From Paenibacillus terricola (GTDB taxonomy: Bacteria; Bacillota; Bacilli; Paenibacillales; Paenibacillaceae): a stretch of DNA of 64,000 nucleotides. The DNA lies in assembly GCF_014779765.1 (NCBI RefSeq), contig NZ_JACXZA010000004.1, forward strand, positions 1 through 64,000. Reading direction: 5' to 3'. The translations under genes and the position numbers were made by a program. Positions within the stretch are counted from its first letter, which is position 1. Each line of letters begins with the position of its first letter. Below the pieces are notes generated by a model that was not told the DNA's origin, searched no databases, and saw only the letters and a program-made list of their open reading frames with translations. Positions 11,894 to 21,360 of this stretch are shown here, piece after piece.

Positions 11894-11974
11894 AGCGTGT
11901 CACTCCTTCATCTGATTGGCCGATCTGTTGTTATTATGCGGTTTCCGGAGTGCGCTTAGCAGCTACAACAGTAG

Positions 11975-12340
11975 AAATCCACAGTATAAACGAAAGAAAT
12001 CCCGCTATCTATCAAGAGGGGATGGATTTGTTCACAATGTTATCCACAGGGTGTTAATAACGTATATGATTCTAGGCCGGTATCCACATCGAAAACATAT
12101 CTATCATAGCAAAAGAAGCCTTATATTACAACGAATCTGCCCCGATTATCCACAAATCCTACAGGTTGTGTATAAATGTTACTGACAGCACAAGATATTG
12201 TTAATATCCTGTTAAACTTTCGACACCTTTCGCAGCAATCGGCCAAATTTTATACACATGTTATTAATTTTCGTCAGATTTCACAATCCGGTTGTACATA
12301 TCCACAAAAATGGATCGCTGACTGTTCGATTGTGCATAAC
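11975..12340. other. Upstream oriC DnaA-box cluster (incAB-like)
   Basis: At least four perfect boxes to TTATNCACA are visible: TTATCCACA at 12040-12048 and 12146-12154, TTATACACA at 12250-12258, and the reverse form TGTGTATAA at 12167-12175. TGTGCATAA (12331-12339) is a fifth, in reverse form. One-mismatch versions occur near 11975, 12080 and 12298. The stretch is AT-rich and has no gene. Bacillus origins are bipartite, with a box cluster upstream of dnaA and the unwinding site downstream of it; this is the upstream half and should also contain the dnaA promoter. Confidence 0.9.
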
Positions 12341-12377
12341 TACGCGATTCGGCGCGGAGTGCGACTTCCAGTCAGAG

Positions 12378-12407
12378 TTGACTTTTACCTAGCCGCGTGG
12401 TTAAATA
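12378..12407 (+). promoter_or_regulatory. Candidate rpmH promoter
   Basis: TTGACT (12378-12383), 18 nt, TAAATA (12402-12407) just outside the DnaA-box cluster. It would give a leader of about 155 nt before rpmH. Confidence 0.5.
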
Positions 12408-12570
12408 TAAAAAGGTCTTTTTTCAGGGCTGTCGGGACAATGAGAGATATACCCGATCAAGTCCGGCAGCTGGTGAATGCCTTCTAGTAAGAATGTGCAC
12501 GTAACCCGCATAACCTTATTCTCTTCGGAGAAGGACATATGATTACTTCTTTAAAGGAGGTGCAATTGTA

Positions 12571-12705
12571 ATGGGTCCTACATTTAAGCCGAATGTTAGC
12601 AAGCGCAAGAAAAACCATGGCTTCCGTAAACGGATGAGCACGAAGAACGGTCGCAAGGTACTGGCTGCTCGCCGTCAAAAAGGAAGAAAAGTGCTGAGCG
12701 CGTAA
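12571..12705 (+). CDS. rpmH: Ribosomal protein bL34
   Basis: A 44-aa, very basic protein. [19 protein letters not shown], then [20 protein letters not shown] and the C-terminal VLSA match bL34 throughout. AAAGGAGGTG lies 8 nt before the ATG. It is the first gene rightward from oriC, followed by a strong terminator and then rnpA, the near-universal rpmH-rnpA order. Confidence 0.97.
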   Translation: MGPTFKPNVSKRKKNHGFRKRMSTKNGRKVLAARRQKGRKVLSA

Positions 12706-12710
12706 TTTTG

Positions 12711-12737
12711 AGACCACTGTGCGGTGGTCTTTTTTTT
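12711..12737 (+). terminator. rpmH terminator
   Basis: AGACCAC / GTGGTCT stem directly after the stop codon followed by eight T residues. It probably attenuates rather than fully separates rpmH from rnpA. Confidence 0.88.
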
Positions 12738-12778
12738 ATGCATTTTGTCCAACCTTAAATAGGAGTGAACCTTTATTG

Positions 12779-12870
12779 AGGTCATCCGAGGATGAGCGGC
12801 CTACAGCTCTGCGAAGCAAAGCAGCTTCGTAGGCATGAGGAAGGTTTTATCGCCGATAAGAATTTGTATC
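12779..12870 (-). repeat. Dispersed CCTCTA-type intergenic element, copy 1 (divergent)
   Basis: Read on the minus strand it shares AAATTCTTATCGGCGATA, then AACCT-CCTC and a CCGCTCA core, with the copy at 14991-15060. The centre is different and holds its own hairpin (CTACGAAGC / GCTCTGTAG type). It lies between rpmH and rnpA. Downstream, ATAAGAATTT and AAATTCTCAT (to ~12906) form an outer inverted repeat also seen in copy 2. Confidence 0.5.
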
Positions 12871-12931
12871 TTCATTAATAAGTAATCGATAACTTATAAA
12901 TTCTCATGTGGAAGGAAGCGGGGTGAGGAGC

Positions 12932-13279
12932 ATGCATCGCAAACTGAGGCTGAGGAATCGTGCTGATTTCAGCCGGATCTACCGTGGAGGGAAGTCGTTT
13001 GCAAACGGCCAGTTCGTTGTGTATTGGTCCAAACAGCCTGCAGCGGAACCGTTTCGACTTGGCGTATCCGCCAGTAAAAAAATCGGAAATGCTGTCGTAC
13101 GCAATCGAATGCGCCGCGTTGTGAAAGAAATTGTTCGGCATAACGCAGAACGGATTGCACCGCATGTCGATCTGATCCTCATCGTCCGCAAGCCGGCGGT
13201 AGAGATGAAGTCGAAAGAGCTGGAGAAGAGCGTTATTCATGTGCTGAAGAGGGCGGGATTGCTCAAGGCTAAGTCGTAA
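12932..13279 (+). CDS. rnpA: Ribonuclease P protein component
   Basis: Protein cofactor of RNase P for tRNA 5' maturation. The chosen ATG gives 115 aa starting MHRKLRLRNRADFSRIYRGG, the usual N-terminus. The signature FRLGVSASKKIGNAVVRNRMRR contains the RNR motif. GGGGTGAGGAG precedes the ATG; an ATG 24 nt upstream has no RBS. It follows rpmH and an intergenic repeat element. Confidence 0.97.
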   Translation: MHRKLRLRNRADFSRIYRGGKSFANGQFVVYWSKQPAAEPFRLGVSASKKIGNAVVRNRMRRVVKEIVRHNAERIAPHVDLILIVRKPAVEMKSKELEKSVIHVLKRAGLLKAKS

Positions 13280-13338
13280 TCAGCCTGGAATATATGACAA
13301 TTAGTTCTCTTCTTTTATGTAAGCGTATATTTCTCCCA

Positions 13339-13390
13339 AATGAAACGTACTGTGCCGTTTTTGAAGACGGAGACAGCCGCTGCACCTTGC
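13339..13390 (+). repeat. Dispersed ~50-bp intergenic element, copy 2
   Basis: Starts AAATGAAACGTACTGTGCCG and continues to GACAGCCGCTGCACCTTG. It shares its ends and spacing with copies at 4362 (reverse), 15151 and 19424 (reverse). In this copy and the one at 15151 the element is preceded by ATGTAAGC-TATATTTC. It lies about 85 bp before yidC. Confidence 0.6.
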
Positions 13391-13476
13391 TGTACGAGTT
13401 GTTTCATTGAAACCAAGAATATGGTATAGTTTAGGTTGGAAAAGCATTTGCTCTGTTCAGAGAGGAGTTTGTGATA

Positions 13477-14268
13477 TTGTCCCGCATTTTTAAACGCAAA
13501 TGGCTGCTTGTCGCGGGTCTGATCGGGATGATGACAGTCCTTGCCGGCTGTTCGTCAACTCATCAACACATGACAACCGAAGATATGCTGCAAGGTGGAT
13601 TCTGGCAGCGTAACGTCGTTTATTGGTTCTCATTAGTGCTCGACAAGTTTGCTGACCTATTTAATGGAGAATACGGTTTAGCTATTCTGCTTCTGACGAT
13701 TGTAGTGCGGACATTAATTCTTCCGCTGACGCTCAAACAATATCGTAGCTCCAAGGCGATGCAGGCTATTCAGCCGGAGATCGAGAAGATTCGTAAGAAA
13801 CATAAGGATAATCCGCAATTGGTACAGCAAGAAACGATGAAGCTGTTCCAGCAGAACGGTGTCAATCCGATGGCGGGTTGCTTGCCTATGATCGTCCAGA
13901 TGCCTGTATTTATCGCGTTGTACAACTCGATTTCGACAAACAGTGCGATTTACGGTCATAAATTCCTCGGTCTGCAGTTGGGCCTGAATGTTAAAGACCA
14001 AGGCTTGTGGTTTGCTTATCTGCTGCCAGTCATTGCAGCGATCACGACATTCACGCAGACGAAGATGATGCAATCGCAGCAGAAGACGGCAATGCCAGGT
14101 ATGCAGATTATGCTGCTGATCTTCCCAGTCATGATCTTTGTTATGGCGCTCCAGTTCCCAGTTGCACTGCCTCTGTACTGGATCTACAGCAATGTCTATA
14201 CAATTGTTCAGAACTATTTCCTGTACGTACGCCCATCCAAGCGTAAGGAGAGTGTTCCAGCGAAATGA
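13477..14268 (+). CDS. yidC: Membrane protein insertase YidC / SpoIIIJ, lipoprotein form
   Basis: Oxa1/YidC insertase that places proteins in the membrane with or without Sec. In Bacillus the origin-proximal paralogue (SpoIIIJ) is also needed for sporulation. The protein is about 263 aa. A lipoprotein signal ends in VLAGC, and five membrane segments follow. The hydrophilic hairpin QYRSSKAMQAIQPEIEKIRK and the conserved NPMAGCLPMIVQMPVFIALY are clear. The start is TTG 9 nt after AGAGGAG; a GTG six bases earlier is possible but too close to the RBS. The stop overlaps the jag start by ATGA. Confidence 0.95.
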   Translation: MSRIFKRKWLLVAGLIGMMTVLAGCSSTHQHMTTEDMLQGGFWQRNVVYWFSLVLDKFADLFNGEYGLAILLLTIVVRTLILPLTLKQYRSSKAMQAIQPEIEKIRKKHKDNPQLVQQETMKLFQQNGVNPMAGCLPMIVQMPVFIALYNSISTNSAIYGHKFLGLQLGLNVKDQGLWFAYLLPVIAAITTFTQTKMMQSQQKTAMPGMQIMLLIFPVMIFVMALQFPVALPLYWIYSNVYTIVQNYFLYVRPSKRKESVPAK

Positions 14269-14915
14269 GGAAAATTGTCGCATCGGGAAAGACGATAGAA
14301 GAGGCGGTCCGTAACGGACTTCATCAATTGCAAACAACGGAAGACCGCGTGCGCACTGTCGTGCTCGAACAACCCTCGAGAGGATTGTTCGGCTTGATTG
14401 GTACGAGGGAGGCGAAGGTGGAGCTTGAAGAGCTTCCGACTCCTTTTGATTATGCGGAGCAATTCGTAATCGAAGTCGCCAGTTGTATGGGACTGAAAGT
14501 GAACGTATCCGGCTCGGATTCGAAGGAAGGCTTTCTTCTTGAGGTTCAAGGAGAGGACGACCTCGGTCAGATGATTGGCCGCCGGGGCCAGACGCTCGAT
14601 GCTTTGCAATATTTGACCACGATCGTGGCCAACCGTTACAGTGACAAGCCCGTTCGAATCGTGCTCGATGCGGAAGGTTTCCGGGAACGCAGACGGAAGA
14701 CATTGGAGGAACTATCGGATCGGCTGGCTGACCGCGTTGTGAAGACGAGGAAGGAAGTTACGCTCGAGCCAATGTCTCCGCAGGAACGTAAAATTATTCA
14801 TTCGCAGCTGCAGCACCATCCGCTCGTTCGTACATTCAGTCAAGGCGAAGAGCCGAACCGGCGCGTCGTCATCGCACTCCTGGAGAGGAATGCGAAGGAG
14901 AGAATAGGCGAATAA
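14265..14915 (+). CDS. jag: RNA-binding protein Jag / KhpB
   Basis: A 216-aa protein with three domains. The N-terminal Jag_N domain includes SRGLFGLIGTREAKVELE. A KH domain (~75-150) contains the GxxG loop GRRGQTLDALQYL. A C-terminal R3H domain ends in EPNRRVVIALLER. In streptococci, KhpB with KhpA affects cell division and elongation; in Bacillus it is the SpoIIIJ-associated protein. It overlaps yidC by 4 nt, implying translational coupling. Confidence 0.96.
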   Translation: MRKIVASGKTIEEAVRNGLHQLQTTEDRVRTVVLEQPSRGLFGLIGTREAKVELEELPTPFDYAEQFVIEVASCMGLKVNVSGSDSKEGFLLEVQGEDDLGQMIGRRGQTLDALQYLTTIVANRYSDKPVRIVLDAEGFRERRRKTLEELSDRLADRVVKTRKEVTLEPMSPQERKIIHSQLQHHPLVRTFSQGEEPNRRVVIALLERNAKERIGE

Positions 14916-14947
14916 TGAGCATTAACGGTTAAGCAGCGTACTATTTG

Positions 14948-14980
14948 CAGCAATGGCTCTTTGCGGTCATTGCTGTTTTT
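14948..14980 (+). terminator. jag terminator
   Basis: CAGCAATG / CATTGCTG stem followed by TTTTTATT, ~30 nt after the jag stop. Confidence 0.85.
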
Positions 14981-14990
14981 ATTGAGAAGA

Positions 14991-15060
14991 CCTCTATCAA
15001 GGCAATTCGGGGCTGAGCGACCGCGGTTAGAGGTAGGTTCTATCGCCGATAAGAATTTGT
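14991..15060 (-). repeat. Dispersed CCTCTA-type intergenic element, copy 2
   Basis: On the minus strand it reads ATTCTTATCGGCGATAGAAC, then CTACCTCTAACCGCGGTCGC, then TCAGC, and closes with TAGAGG. The CCTCTA / TAGAGG ends enclose 43 bp. Copies at 20470 and 22479 have the same ends 42 bp apart and the same GGTCGCTCA core. Further right (to ~15096) ATAAGAATTT and AAATTCTTAT form an outer inverted repeat. Confidence 0.65.
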
Positions 15061-15150
15061 TTTTCTTGTAAACGAGGAGCTTATAAATTCTTATGCGCTA
15101 AATATAAGACTTTATAAGTTGTTCATTTATATGTAAGCTTATATTTCATC

Positions 15151-15202
15151 GGAATGAAATGCGCCGTGCCACCTATAGGATGGAGACGGCCGTTTCACCT
15201 TG
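15151..15202 (+). repeat. Dispersed ~50-bp intergenic element, copy 3
   Basis: Starts GGAATGAAATGCGCCGTGCC and ends GGCCGTTTCACCTTGG, immediately upstream of the mnmE RBS. The last bases overlap the GGAGGG that serves mnmE, so the element could influence mnmE translation if it folds. Confidence 0.6.
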
Positions 15203-15218
15203 GAGGGATGTTATTAAA

Positions 15219-16604
15219 ATGGTAATGTCTCACGATACGATAGCGGCGATCGCGACGGCAGTTGGAGAAGGCAGTATCGCCATTATCCGAATCAGCGGGC
15301 CGGATGCTATTGCGCGGACGACGGCTATTTTTCGAACAAAAGATAACTTTGAGACCGCACAGTCGCATACGGTTCATTATGGCCATATCGTCGATGCTGC
15401 CACGAATGAGCGTGTGGAGGAAGTGCTTGTTACGCTAATGCGCGGGCCACGATCTTTCACGGGCGAAGATGTTGTTGAAATCGGCACGCATGGCGGCGTT
15501 ATTGCAGCGCAGAATGTGCTGCAGATGGTACTTCGTCAAGGTGAAGTGCGGCTCGCGGAGCCAGGTGAATTCACGAAGCGGGCATTCTTGAATGGCCGAA
15601 TTGATTTAACGCAGGCAGAGGCAGTTATCGATTTGATTCGATCGAAGTCGGATCGTGCGTTTCAGGTGGCGAGAAGGCAGTCGGAGGGGGCGTTGTCGAA
15701 GCAGATTAAACCGCTGCGGCAGCAAATTCTCGAAGTCATTGCGCATGTAGAAGTAAATATCGATTATCCCGAACATGATGTCGAGGAGCTAACGAGCGCA
15801 TTCATCCGCACGCAGTGCGGTCAGGCGCTGGAAGGCGTTAACCGGTTGCTTAAAACCGCTTCTGAAGGGAAAATATTGCGTGAGGGCATTGTGACAGCGA
15901 TTGTCGGACGACCGAATGTGGGGAAATCCTCGCTGCTTAATGCGTTATCGCACTCAAATAAAGCTATTGTAACCGATATTCCGGGAACAACGCGTGATGT
16001 GATCGAGGAATATGTGACGATTAACGGCATTCCGCTCCGTCTGCTCGATACGGCAGGCATTCGTGAAACTTCAGATGTTGTAGAGCGAATTGGTGTTGAA
16101 CGATCGCGCTCCGCGTTAGAGGATGCGGATCTTATTCTGTTCGTGCTGAATCAGAATGAGCCGCTGCATGATGATGACCGGGAACTGATGAATCAGCTAG
16201 CGGGTCGGCAGGCTGTTATTATTTTGAACAAAATCGATCTGCCTAAGCAGCTGGATACAAGTGAGCTTGAACGTATATTCCCTACTGACCGTATTGTATC
16301 GATGTCGGTGCAGGAGGAGCAGGGGATTGATCGCCTTGAGCAGGTTGTGAGCGATATGTTCTTCACAGGCGGGATTGAGACGAATGACCTGACCTATGTG
16401 ACGAACGTACGCCATATCTCGCTGCTGGAGCGGGCGAAGCAATCTCTAACGGATGCAATTGATGCGACTTATGCAGGCATACCGATTGATATTACTCAGA
16501 TCGACATTCAGCAGGCTTGGGAGCTGCTTGGTGAAGTGATTGGTGATGCGGCGGGAGAATCGCTGCTGGATCAAATATTTTCGCAATTCTGCTTGGGCAA
16601 ATAA
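15219..16604 (+). CDS. mnmE: tRNA modification GTPase MnmE
   Basis: With MnmG, it forms the cmnm5 modification at U34 of certain tRNAs. The protein is about 461 aa. The N-terminal tetrahydrofolate-binding domain starts [19 protein letters not shown]. The G domain has [25 protein letters not shown] and NKID, and the C-terminus is FCLGK with the catalytic Cys. The ATG at 15219 is 11 nt after GGAGGG; an ATG two codons later is possible. mnmG follows after 23 nt. Confidence 0.98.
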   Translation: MVMSHDTIAAIATAVGEGSIAIIRISGPDAIARTTAIFRTKDNFETAQSHTVHYGHIVDAATNERVEEVLVTLMRGPRSFTGEDVVEIGTHGGVIAAQNVLQMVLRQGEVRLAEPGEFTKRAFLNGRIDLTQAEAVIDLIRSKSDRAFQVARRQSEGALSKQIKPLRQQILEVIAHVEVNIDYPEHDVEELTSAFIRTQCGQALEGVNRLLKTASEGKILREGIVTAIVGRPNVGKSSLLNALSHSNKAIVTDIPGTTRDVIEEYVTINGIPLRLLDTAGIRETSDVVERIGVERSRSALEDADLILFVLNQNEPLHDDDRELMNQLAGRQAVIILNKIDLPKQLDTSELERIFPTDRIVSMSVQEEQGIDRLEQVVSDMFFTGGIETNDLTYVTNVRHISLLERAKQSLTDAIDATYAGIPIDITQIDIQQAWELLGEVIGDAAGESLLDQIFSQFCLGK

Positions 16605-16627
16605 AAGAAAGTCGGGAGGGAAACACA

Positions 16628-18526
16628 ATGGGATACGTTGGAGGAAGTTATGACGTTATCGTCGTTGGTGCTGGTCATGCCGGTGCGGAGGCGGCGCTTG
16701 CCGCTGCACGAATGGGCTGCGAAACGCTGCTATTGACCATTAACTTGGATATGGTCGCGTTCATGCCGTGCAATCCGTCGATCGGCGGACCAGCGAAAGG
16801 TCATGTCGTGCGTGAAATTGATGCGCTTGGCGGAGAGATGGGCCGCAACATTGACCGTACATTTATTCAAATGCGGATGCTGAACACGGGTAAAGGTCCA
16901 GCGGTTCATGCATTGCGTGCGCAAGCCGATAAGTTCGATTATCAGCATGTCATGAAACGGACGATTGAGGAGACGGAACATCTTACGCTTCGTCAGGGCA
17001 TGGTTGAGGAACTTATCGTTGAGGACGGCAAATGCGTAGGTGTTATTACGAAGACAGGGGCGGAATACCGCTCGAAGACGGTCGTTATTACAACAGGCAC
17101 CTATATGCGCGGCAAAATCATTATGGGCGAGCTCATGTATGAGAGCGGCCCGAACAATCAGCAGCCTTCGGTGAAGCTGTCGCACTGCCTGAAGGAACTG
17201 GGCTTCCAGCTTGCGCGTTTCAAGACGGGTACGCCGCCGCGTGTACACGGCGACACGATTGACTTCAGCAAAACGGAAATTCAACCTGGCGATGATAAGC
17301 CGCAATTTTTCTCGTACGAGACACAAAGTTCGGATAATGAGCAGCTGCCATGCTGGCTGACCTATACGTCGGAGACGACACATCAAATCATTAGCGATAA
17401 CTTGCACCGTGCCCCAATGTTCTCAGGCATGATTGAAGGAACAGGTCCTAAATACTGTCCTTCGATCGAGGACAAAATCGTTCGTTTCGCAGACCGGCCC
17501 AAACATCAGATTTTCCTTGAGCCAGAAGGCAAGAACACGTCGGAGTATTATGTACAGGGCTTGTCGACGAGTATGCCGGAAGATGTGCAGCTGAACATGC
17601 TGCGTTCGATCCCGGGTCTCGAGAAAGTCGAAATGATGCGAACCGGTTATGCGATCGAGTATGACGCCGTTGTTCCTACGCAGTTGTGGCCAACGCTTGA
17701 GACCAAGCTGGTGGAAGGCCTGTTCACGGCAGGTCAGATCAACGGAACATCCGGCTATGAGGAAGCGGGCGGCCAAGGGATTGTAGCGGGTATTAATGCA
17801 GCGCGCAAAGCGCAAGGCAAATCACCTGTTGTCATTGAGCGTTCGCAAGGCTATATCGGCGTTATGATTGATGACCTCGTTACGAAGGGGACGACAGAGC
17901 CTTACCGACTGCTTACGTCGCGTGCAGAATACCGTCTGCTGCTCCGTCACGATAATGCCGATTTGCGTCTCACGCCGCTTGGTTACGAGATTGGGCTGAT
18001 CAAACAAGATCGTTACGATCGTTTCTTGAACAAAAAGGCACTGGTTGAGCAGGAAATCGAACGTCTGAAGTCGGCCAAAATTCGTGCGGAAGAGCCAGCG
18101 CAATCGCTGCTTGAAGAAATCGGCTCGGCTCCGCTTACAGGTGGATGCTCCGCGCTGTCGCTGCTGCTTCGTCCCGAAGTCACTTATGCGCACGTCGAAC
18201 GGCTGACTCCAGCTCCGAACGAGTTGACGGAAGAGATGAAGGAACAGGTCGAGATTCAAGTCAAATACAGCGGTTATATCGAGAAGCAGCTGCAGCAGGT
18301 TGAACGGATGAACAAGATGGAGAAGAAGCGTATTCCTGATGATATCGACTATTTCGATGTTCACGGACTTGCGAATGAGGCGAAGACGAACCTGTCGAAC
18401 ATTCGACCGCTTTCCATTGGTCAGGCATCGCGAACCGCTGGCGTAACGCCTGCAGACATTTCGATTCTGCTTGTTTACCTGGAGCATTATAACCGGGTGA
18501 CGGCAGCGCGGGCAGCACGGGGGTAA
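16628..18526 (+). CDS. mnmG: tRNA uridine-5-carboxymethylaminomethyl synthase MnmG
   Basis: FAD-dependent partner of MnmE in tRNA wobble-uridine modification, 632 aa. The FAD-binding Rossmann start is [31 protein letters not shown] and [13 protein letters not shown] carry the conserved Cys-containing and substrate regions, and the C-terminal helical domain contains [27 protein letters not shown] lies 8 nt before the ATG. Operon order mnmE-mnmG-rsmG is conserved across Firmicutes. Confidence 0.99.
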   Translation: MGYVGGSYDVIVVGAGHAGAEAALAAARMGCETLLLTINLDMVAFMPCNPSIGGPAKGHVVREIDALGGEMGRNIDRTFIQMRMLNTGKGPAVHALRAQADKFDYQHVMKRTIEETEHLTLRQGMVEELIVEDGKCVGVITKTGAEYRSKTVVITTGTYMRGKIIMGELMYESGPNNQQPSVKLSHCLKELGFQLARFKTGTPPRVHGDTIDFSKTEIQPGDDKPQFFSYETQSSDNEQLPCWLTYTSETTHQIISDNLHRAPMFSGMIEGTGPKYCPSIEDKIVRFADRPKHQIFLEPEGKNTSEYYVQGLSTSMPEDVQLNMLRSIPGLEKVEMMRTGYAIEYDAVVPTQLWPTLETKLVEGLFTAGQINGTSGYEEAGGQGIVAGINAARKAQGKSPVVIERSQGYIGVMIDDLVTKGTTEPYRLLTSRAEYRLLLRHDNADLRLTPLGYEIGLIKQDRYDRFLNKKALVEQEIERLKSAKIRAEEPAQSLLEEIGSAPLTGGCSALSLLLRPEVTYAHVERLTPAPNELTEEMKEQVEIQVKYSGYIEKQLQQVERMNKMEKKRIPDDIDYFDVHGLANEAKTNLSNIRPLSIGQASRTAGVTPADISILLVYLEHYNRVTAARAARG

Positions 18527-18536
18527 CGATAAAAGG

Positions 18537-19259
18537 ATGGATCAGACGTGGACATGGTTCAGCAGCAAGCTTACGGAGCGAGGAATCAAATTATCCGAAG
18601 AACAGCTGAATCAATTTGAAGTGTATTATAAGCTGCTGGTCGAATGGAACGAGAAGATGAACTTGACTGGCATTACGGAGCGGGAAGCGGTATACGAGAA
18701 ACACTTTTACGATTCGGTATCGCTCTCGTTCTATGTAGATATGAATGACACGAGGAGCATTGCGGATATTGGATCCGGCGCAGGATTTCCGAGTCTGCCG
18801 ATCAAGATTTGCTTCCCGCATTTGAAGGTGACGATTGTAGATTCACTTAACAAGCGGATTGCCTTTCTGCAGCACGTGGTATCGGAGCTTGGCCTGCAAG
18901 ATGTAACATGCTTGCATGGACGAGCAGAAGATATCGCAAGACAGCCAGAGCACCGCGATCAATACGATTTGGTAACGGCTCGCGCGGTTGCGAAGCTCAA
19001 TGTCTTGAATGAATTTTGTCTGCCATTCGCTCGCAAGGGCGGGAAGTTCGCCGCAATGAAGGGCGGCGATCCGAACGACGAAATCCGCGAGGCAGCTGCC
19101 AGTATGCGCGAACTTCGTGCGAAGCCGATCGGAGTGGAGGCGATGCAGCTTCCTTGGGAGCAGTCCGAACGTCATATCGTCCTGCTGCAGAAGACCGATC
19201 TAACGCCGAAGAAATATCCACGCAAGGCAGGAACACCTTTGAAACAGCCAATTGTATAA
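18537..19259 (+). CDS. rsmG: 16S rRNA (guanine527-N7)-methyltransferase RsmG
   Basis: SAM-dependent methyltransferase acting on the 530 loop of 16S rRNA; loss of it gives low-level streptomycin resistance in other bacteria. The protein is 240 aa. The SAM motif is ADIGSGAGFPSLPI and the conserved VTARAVAKLNVLNEF follows. It begins 10 nt after mnmG with AAAAGG next to the ATG and GGGGG further upstream; the spacing is tight, but the N-terminus fits the family. Confidence 0.97.
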   Translation: MDQTWTWFSSKLTERGIKLSEEQLNQFEVYYKLLVEWNEKMNLTGITEREAVYEKHFYDSVSLSFYVDMNDTRSIADIGSGAGFPSLPIKICFPHLKVTIVDSLNKRIAFLQHVVSELGLQDVTCLHGRAEDIARQPEHRDQYDLVTARAVAKLNVLNEFCLPFARKGGKFAAMKGGDPNDEIREAAASMRELRAKPIGVEAMQLPWEQSERHIVLLQKTDLTPKKYPRKAGTPLKQPIV

Positions 19260-19280
19260 TCGGGCGGGTTAAATTTCATT

Positions 19281-19312
19281 GCCGTGAATGTTTCACGTGA
19301 AACATTCACGGC
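19281..19312. promoter_or_regulatory. parS site within a 32-bp perfect palindrome
   Basis: TGTTTCACGTGAAACA (19289-19304) matches the Bacillus parS sequence, a fully symmetric version. It is extended on each side by GCCGTGAA / TTCACGGC, making 32 bp of perfect palindrome between rsmG and noc. ParB (Spo0J) should load here as a CTP clamp. The long stem could also act as a weak terminator for rsmG. Confidence 0.92.
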
Positions 19313-19423
19313 AAACTTATTTGTGCCGATATAGAAGTCAAGCAGGAAATGAGATTCTATGTATCGAATATTATATAGGCAAGATTGTACTCGGAGAATG
19401 CATGATGGCATTGATCGGTTGTA

Positions 19424-19478
19424 CCAAGGTGAAACGGCTGATGCCGCGCTTATAAATGGCACAGTGCGTTTCATTCCG
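19424..19478 (-). repeat. Dispersed ~50-bp intergenic element, copy 4
   Basis: On the minus strand it starts GGAATGAAACGCACTGTGCC and ends CAGCCGTTTCACCTTGG. TGAAACG and CGTTTCA are complementary and inner GCC / GGC can pair, so it can fold as a hairpin. It lies about 55 bp before noc, in reverse orientation to the gene. Confidence 0.6.
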
Positions 19479-19533
19479 GCGAAATCCCTGTATTTGGACA
19501 AAGGCATATTATAATCGGGTGGTTGTTGACGTT

Positions 19534-20358
19534 ATGAAAGAACAGTTCTCACGGTTGTTCGGGATAGCCGATCAACGAAACAATCCGGAATCGGATGAAG
19601 TAAAGCAAATTCCGATTGGCGACATTGATACGAGCCCTTACCAGCCTCGGACGATCTTCGATGATGATCGTATTGATGAGTTATGCCAGACGATTAAGAC
19701 TCACGGCGTTATTCAGCCGATAGTCGTTCGTTTGCGTAATGGTCGCTATGAGATTATTGCTGGCGAGCGTCGTTGGCGTGCAGTCACCAAGCTTGGACTA
19801 GAAACAATACCGGCCATCGTACGTGAATTCAACGATTCACAGGCTGCTTCTATCGCATTAATCGAAAACTTGCAGCGTGAAGGACTTACGGCAATTGAAG
19901 AGGCTGTTGCTTATCAAAAGCTCATCGATCTTCATCAATTGACGCAGGAGAGTCTGGCACAGCGTCTTGGCAAGAGCCAATCCACGATTGCGAACAAGAT
20001 TCGTCTGCTCGGATTAAGCACCCCGGTCAAAGAAGCGCTGATGGAACGGAAAATTACGGAGCGTCATGCAAGAGCACTGCTTTCCCTGGACACAGATGAG
20101 TTGCAGGAGAAGGTTCTAGGTGATATTCTCTCAAAAGAATTGAATGTTAAGCAGACTGAAGCGCGGGTTGCTTTCTATAAGGAAGCGGCCAAAATGAAGA
20201 AGTCTCGACGCATCTCGTTCACGAAGGATGTTCGCCTTGCTCTTAATACGATTCGACAATCGGTTGAGATGGTGACCACTTCCGGATTGAAGATTGATAC
20301 GAAAGAAAATGATCATGAAGATCATTATGAAATTATTATACACATTCCGAAACGATAA
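19534..20358 (+). CDS. noc: Nucleoid occlusion protein Noc
   Basis: ParB-like CTPase that binds NBS sites and, through an N-terminal amphipathic helix, recruits DNA to the membrane to stop septum formation over the nucleoid. The protein is 274 aa. The N-terminus [10 protein letters not shown] is the expected membrane-targeting helix; the ParB/Srx CTP-binding motif is GERRWRAV; the helix-turn-helix region is [19 protein letters not shown]. The ATG is 11 nt after GGGTGG; upstream codons belong to an intergenic repeat. The parB gene nearby is a separate paralogue. Confidence 0.96.
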   Translation: MKEQFSRLFGIADQRNNPESDEVKQIPIGDIDTSPYQPRTIFDDDRIDELCQTIKTHGVIQPIVVRLRNGRYEIIAGERRWRAVTKLGLETIPAIVREFNDSQAASIALIENLQREGLTAIEEAVAYQKLIDLHQLTQESLAQRLGKSQSTIANKIRLLGLSTPVKEALMERKITERHARALLSLDTDELQEKVLGDILSKELNVKQTEARVAFYKEAAKMKKSRRISFTKDVRLALNTIRQSVEMVTTSGLKIDTKENDHEDHYEIIIHIPKR

Positions 20359-20469
20359 TTTGCTGCATGAATGCTGGTTCGACGTATTGCCTGGCGAAAG
20401 CGACTAACGAAGCCGCCTTTTCTGCCCACATATGGAGACTATGATTACGAATGCATTGAAGTGGGGTAG

Positions 20470-20541
20470 AATTTTCTGATGGCGATAAAACTTACCTCTA
20501 AACGCGGTCGCTCACTTGGAGAGGCCTCGCTAGAGGTTTTC
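20470..20541 (+). repeat. Dispersed CCTCTA-type intergenic element, copy 3
   Basis: Reads ATTTTCTGATGGCGATAAAA, CTTACCTCTAAACGCGGTCG, CTCA and closes with TAGAGG at 20531-20536, i.e. the same order and 42-bp end-to-end spacing as its relatives. It lies just upstream of parA and is open in the parA frame, which can mislead start prediction. Confidence 0.65.
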
Positions 20542-20586
20542 TCATTTTCAGACGAAACGATTGCACACACACAAGAGGTGAACGGA

Positions 20587-21360
20587 TTGGCTAAAACTAT
20601 TGCAATTACGAATCAGAAGGGCGGTGTCGGAAAGACGACAACGTCCGTAAATCTGGGGGCTTGCCTTGCATCATTAGGCAAGCGTGTATTGCTGGTCGAT
20701 ATAGATCCGCAGGGAAACACGACAAGTGGTATAGGTATCAACAAAGCGGATGTTGAGAACTGTATCTATGACATTCTAATCAACGATGTTCATCCGAAGG
20801 ATGCAATCTGCGGAACGAATGTACCAGGTCTCAACATTATTCCAGCAACGATTCAGCTCGCCGGTGCAGAGATTGAGATGGTCTCGACGATTTCACGCGA
20901 GGTTCGTCTTAAAAAGGCGCTTCAGTTAGTGAGCAAAGATTACGATTATATTCTAATCGACTGCCCGCCGTCGCTTGGTCTTCTTACTATTAACTCGCTT
21001 ACCGCGGCTGATTCGGTCCTGATTCCAATTCAGTGCGAATATTATGCGCTAGAGGGTCTTAGCCAGCTGTTGAATACGGTTCGCCTCGTTCAGAAGCATT
21101 TGAACACGAGCCTTCAAATCGAAGGTGTATTACTGACGATGTTCGATGCGCGTACGAACCTGGGTATTCAGGTTATTGAAGAAGTGAAGAAGTATTTCCA
21201 ACAGAAGGTGTATCAGACGATTATTCCACGAAATGTCCGACTGAGCGAGGCGCCTTCACACGGACAAGCGATTATCACATACGATCCACGCTCGAAAGGC
21301 GCAGAGGTGTATCTCGAGCTGGCGAAGGAAGTGATCATGTATGAGCAAGCGGCTAGGTAG
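20587..21360 (+). CDS. parA: Chromosome partitioning ATPase ParA / Soj
   Basis: Deviant Walker ATPase that acts with ParB on origin segregation and, in Bacillus, controls DnaA. The start is TTG 6 nt after AGAGGTG, giving 257 aa beginning (M)AKTIAITNQKGGVGKTT. The reading frame is open for 108 nt further upstream, but that part is the intergenic repeat. The deviant Walker A KGGVGKTT, DIDPQGN and DCPPSLG are present. It overlaps parB by 20 nt. Confidence 0.97.
   Translation: MAKTIAITNQKGGVGKTTTSVNLGACLASLGKRVLLVDIDPQGNTTSGIGINKADVENCIYDILINDVHPKDAICGTNVPGLNIIPATIQLAGAEIEMVSTISREVRLKKALQLVSKDYDYILIDCPPSLGLLTINSLTAADSVLIPIQCEYYALEGLSQLLNTVRLVQKHLNTSLQIEGVLLTMFDARTNLGIQVIEEVKKYFQQKVYQTIIPRNVRLSEAPSHGQAIITYDPRSKGAEVYLELAKEVIMYEQAAR

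Noticed and set aside
20479-20586. N-terminal extension of ParA starting MAIKLTSKRGRSLG
   Set aside because: The extension is encoded by a dispersed intergenic repeat element; a TTG with a well-spaced AGAGGTG gives the normal ParA N-terminus.
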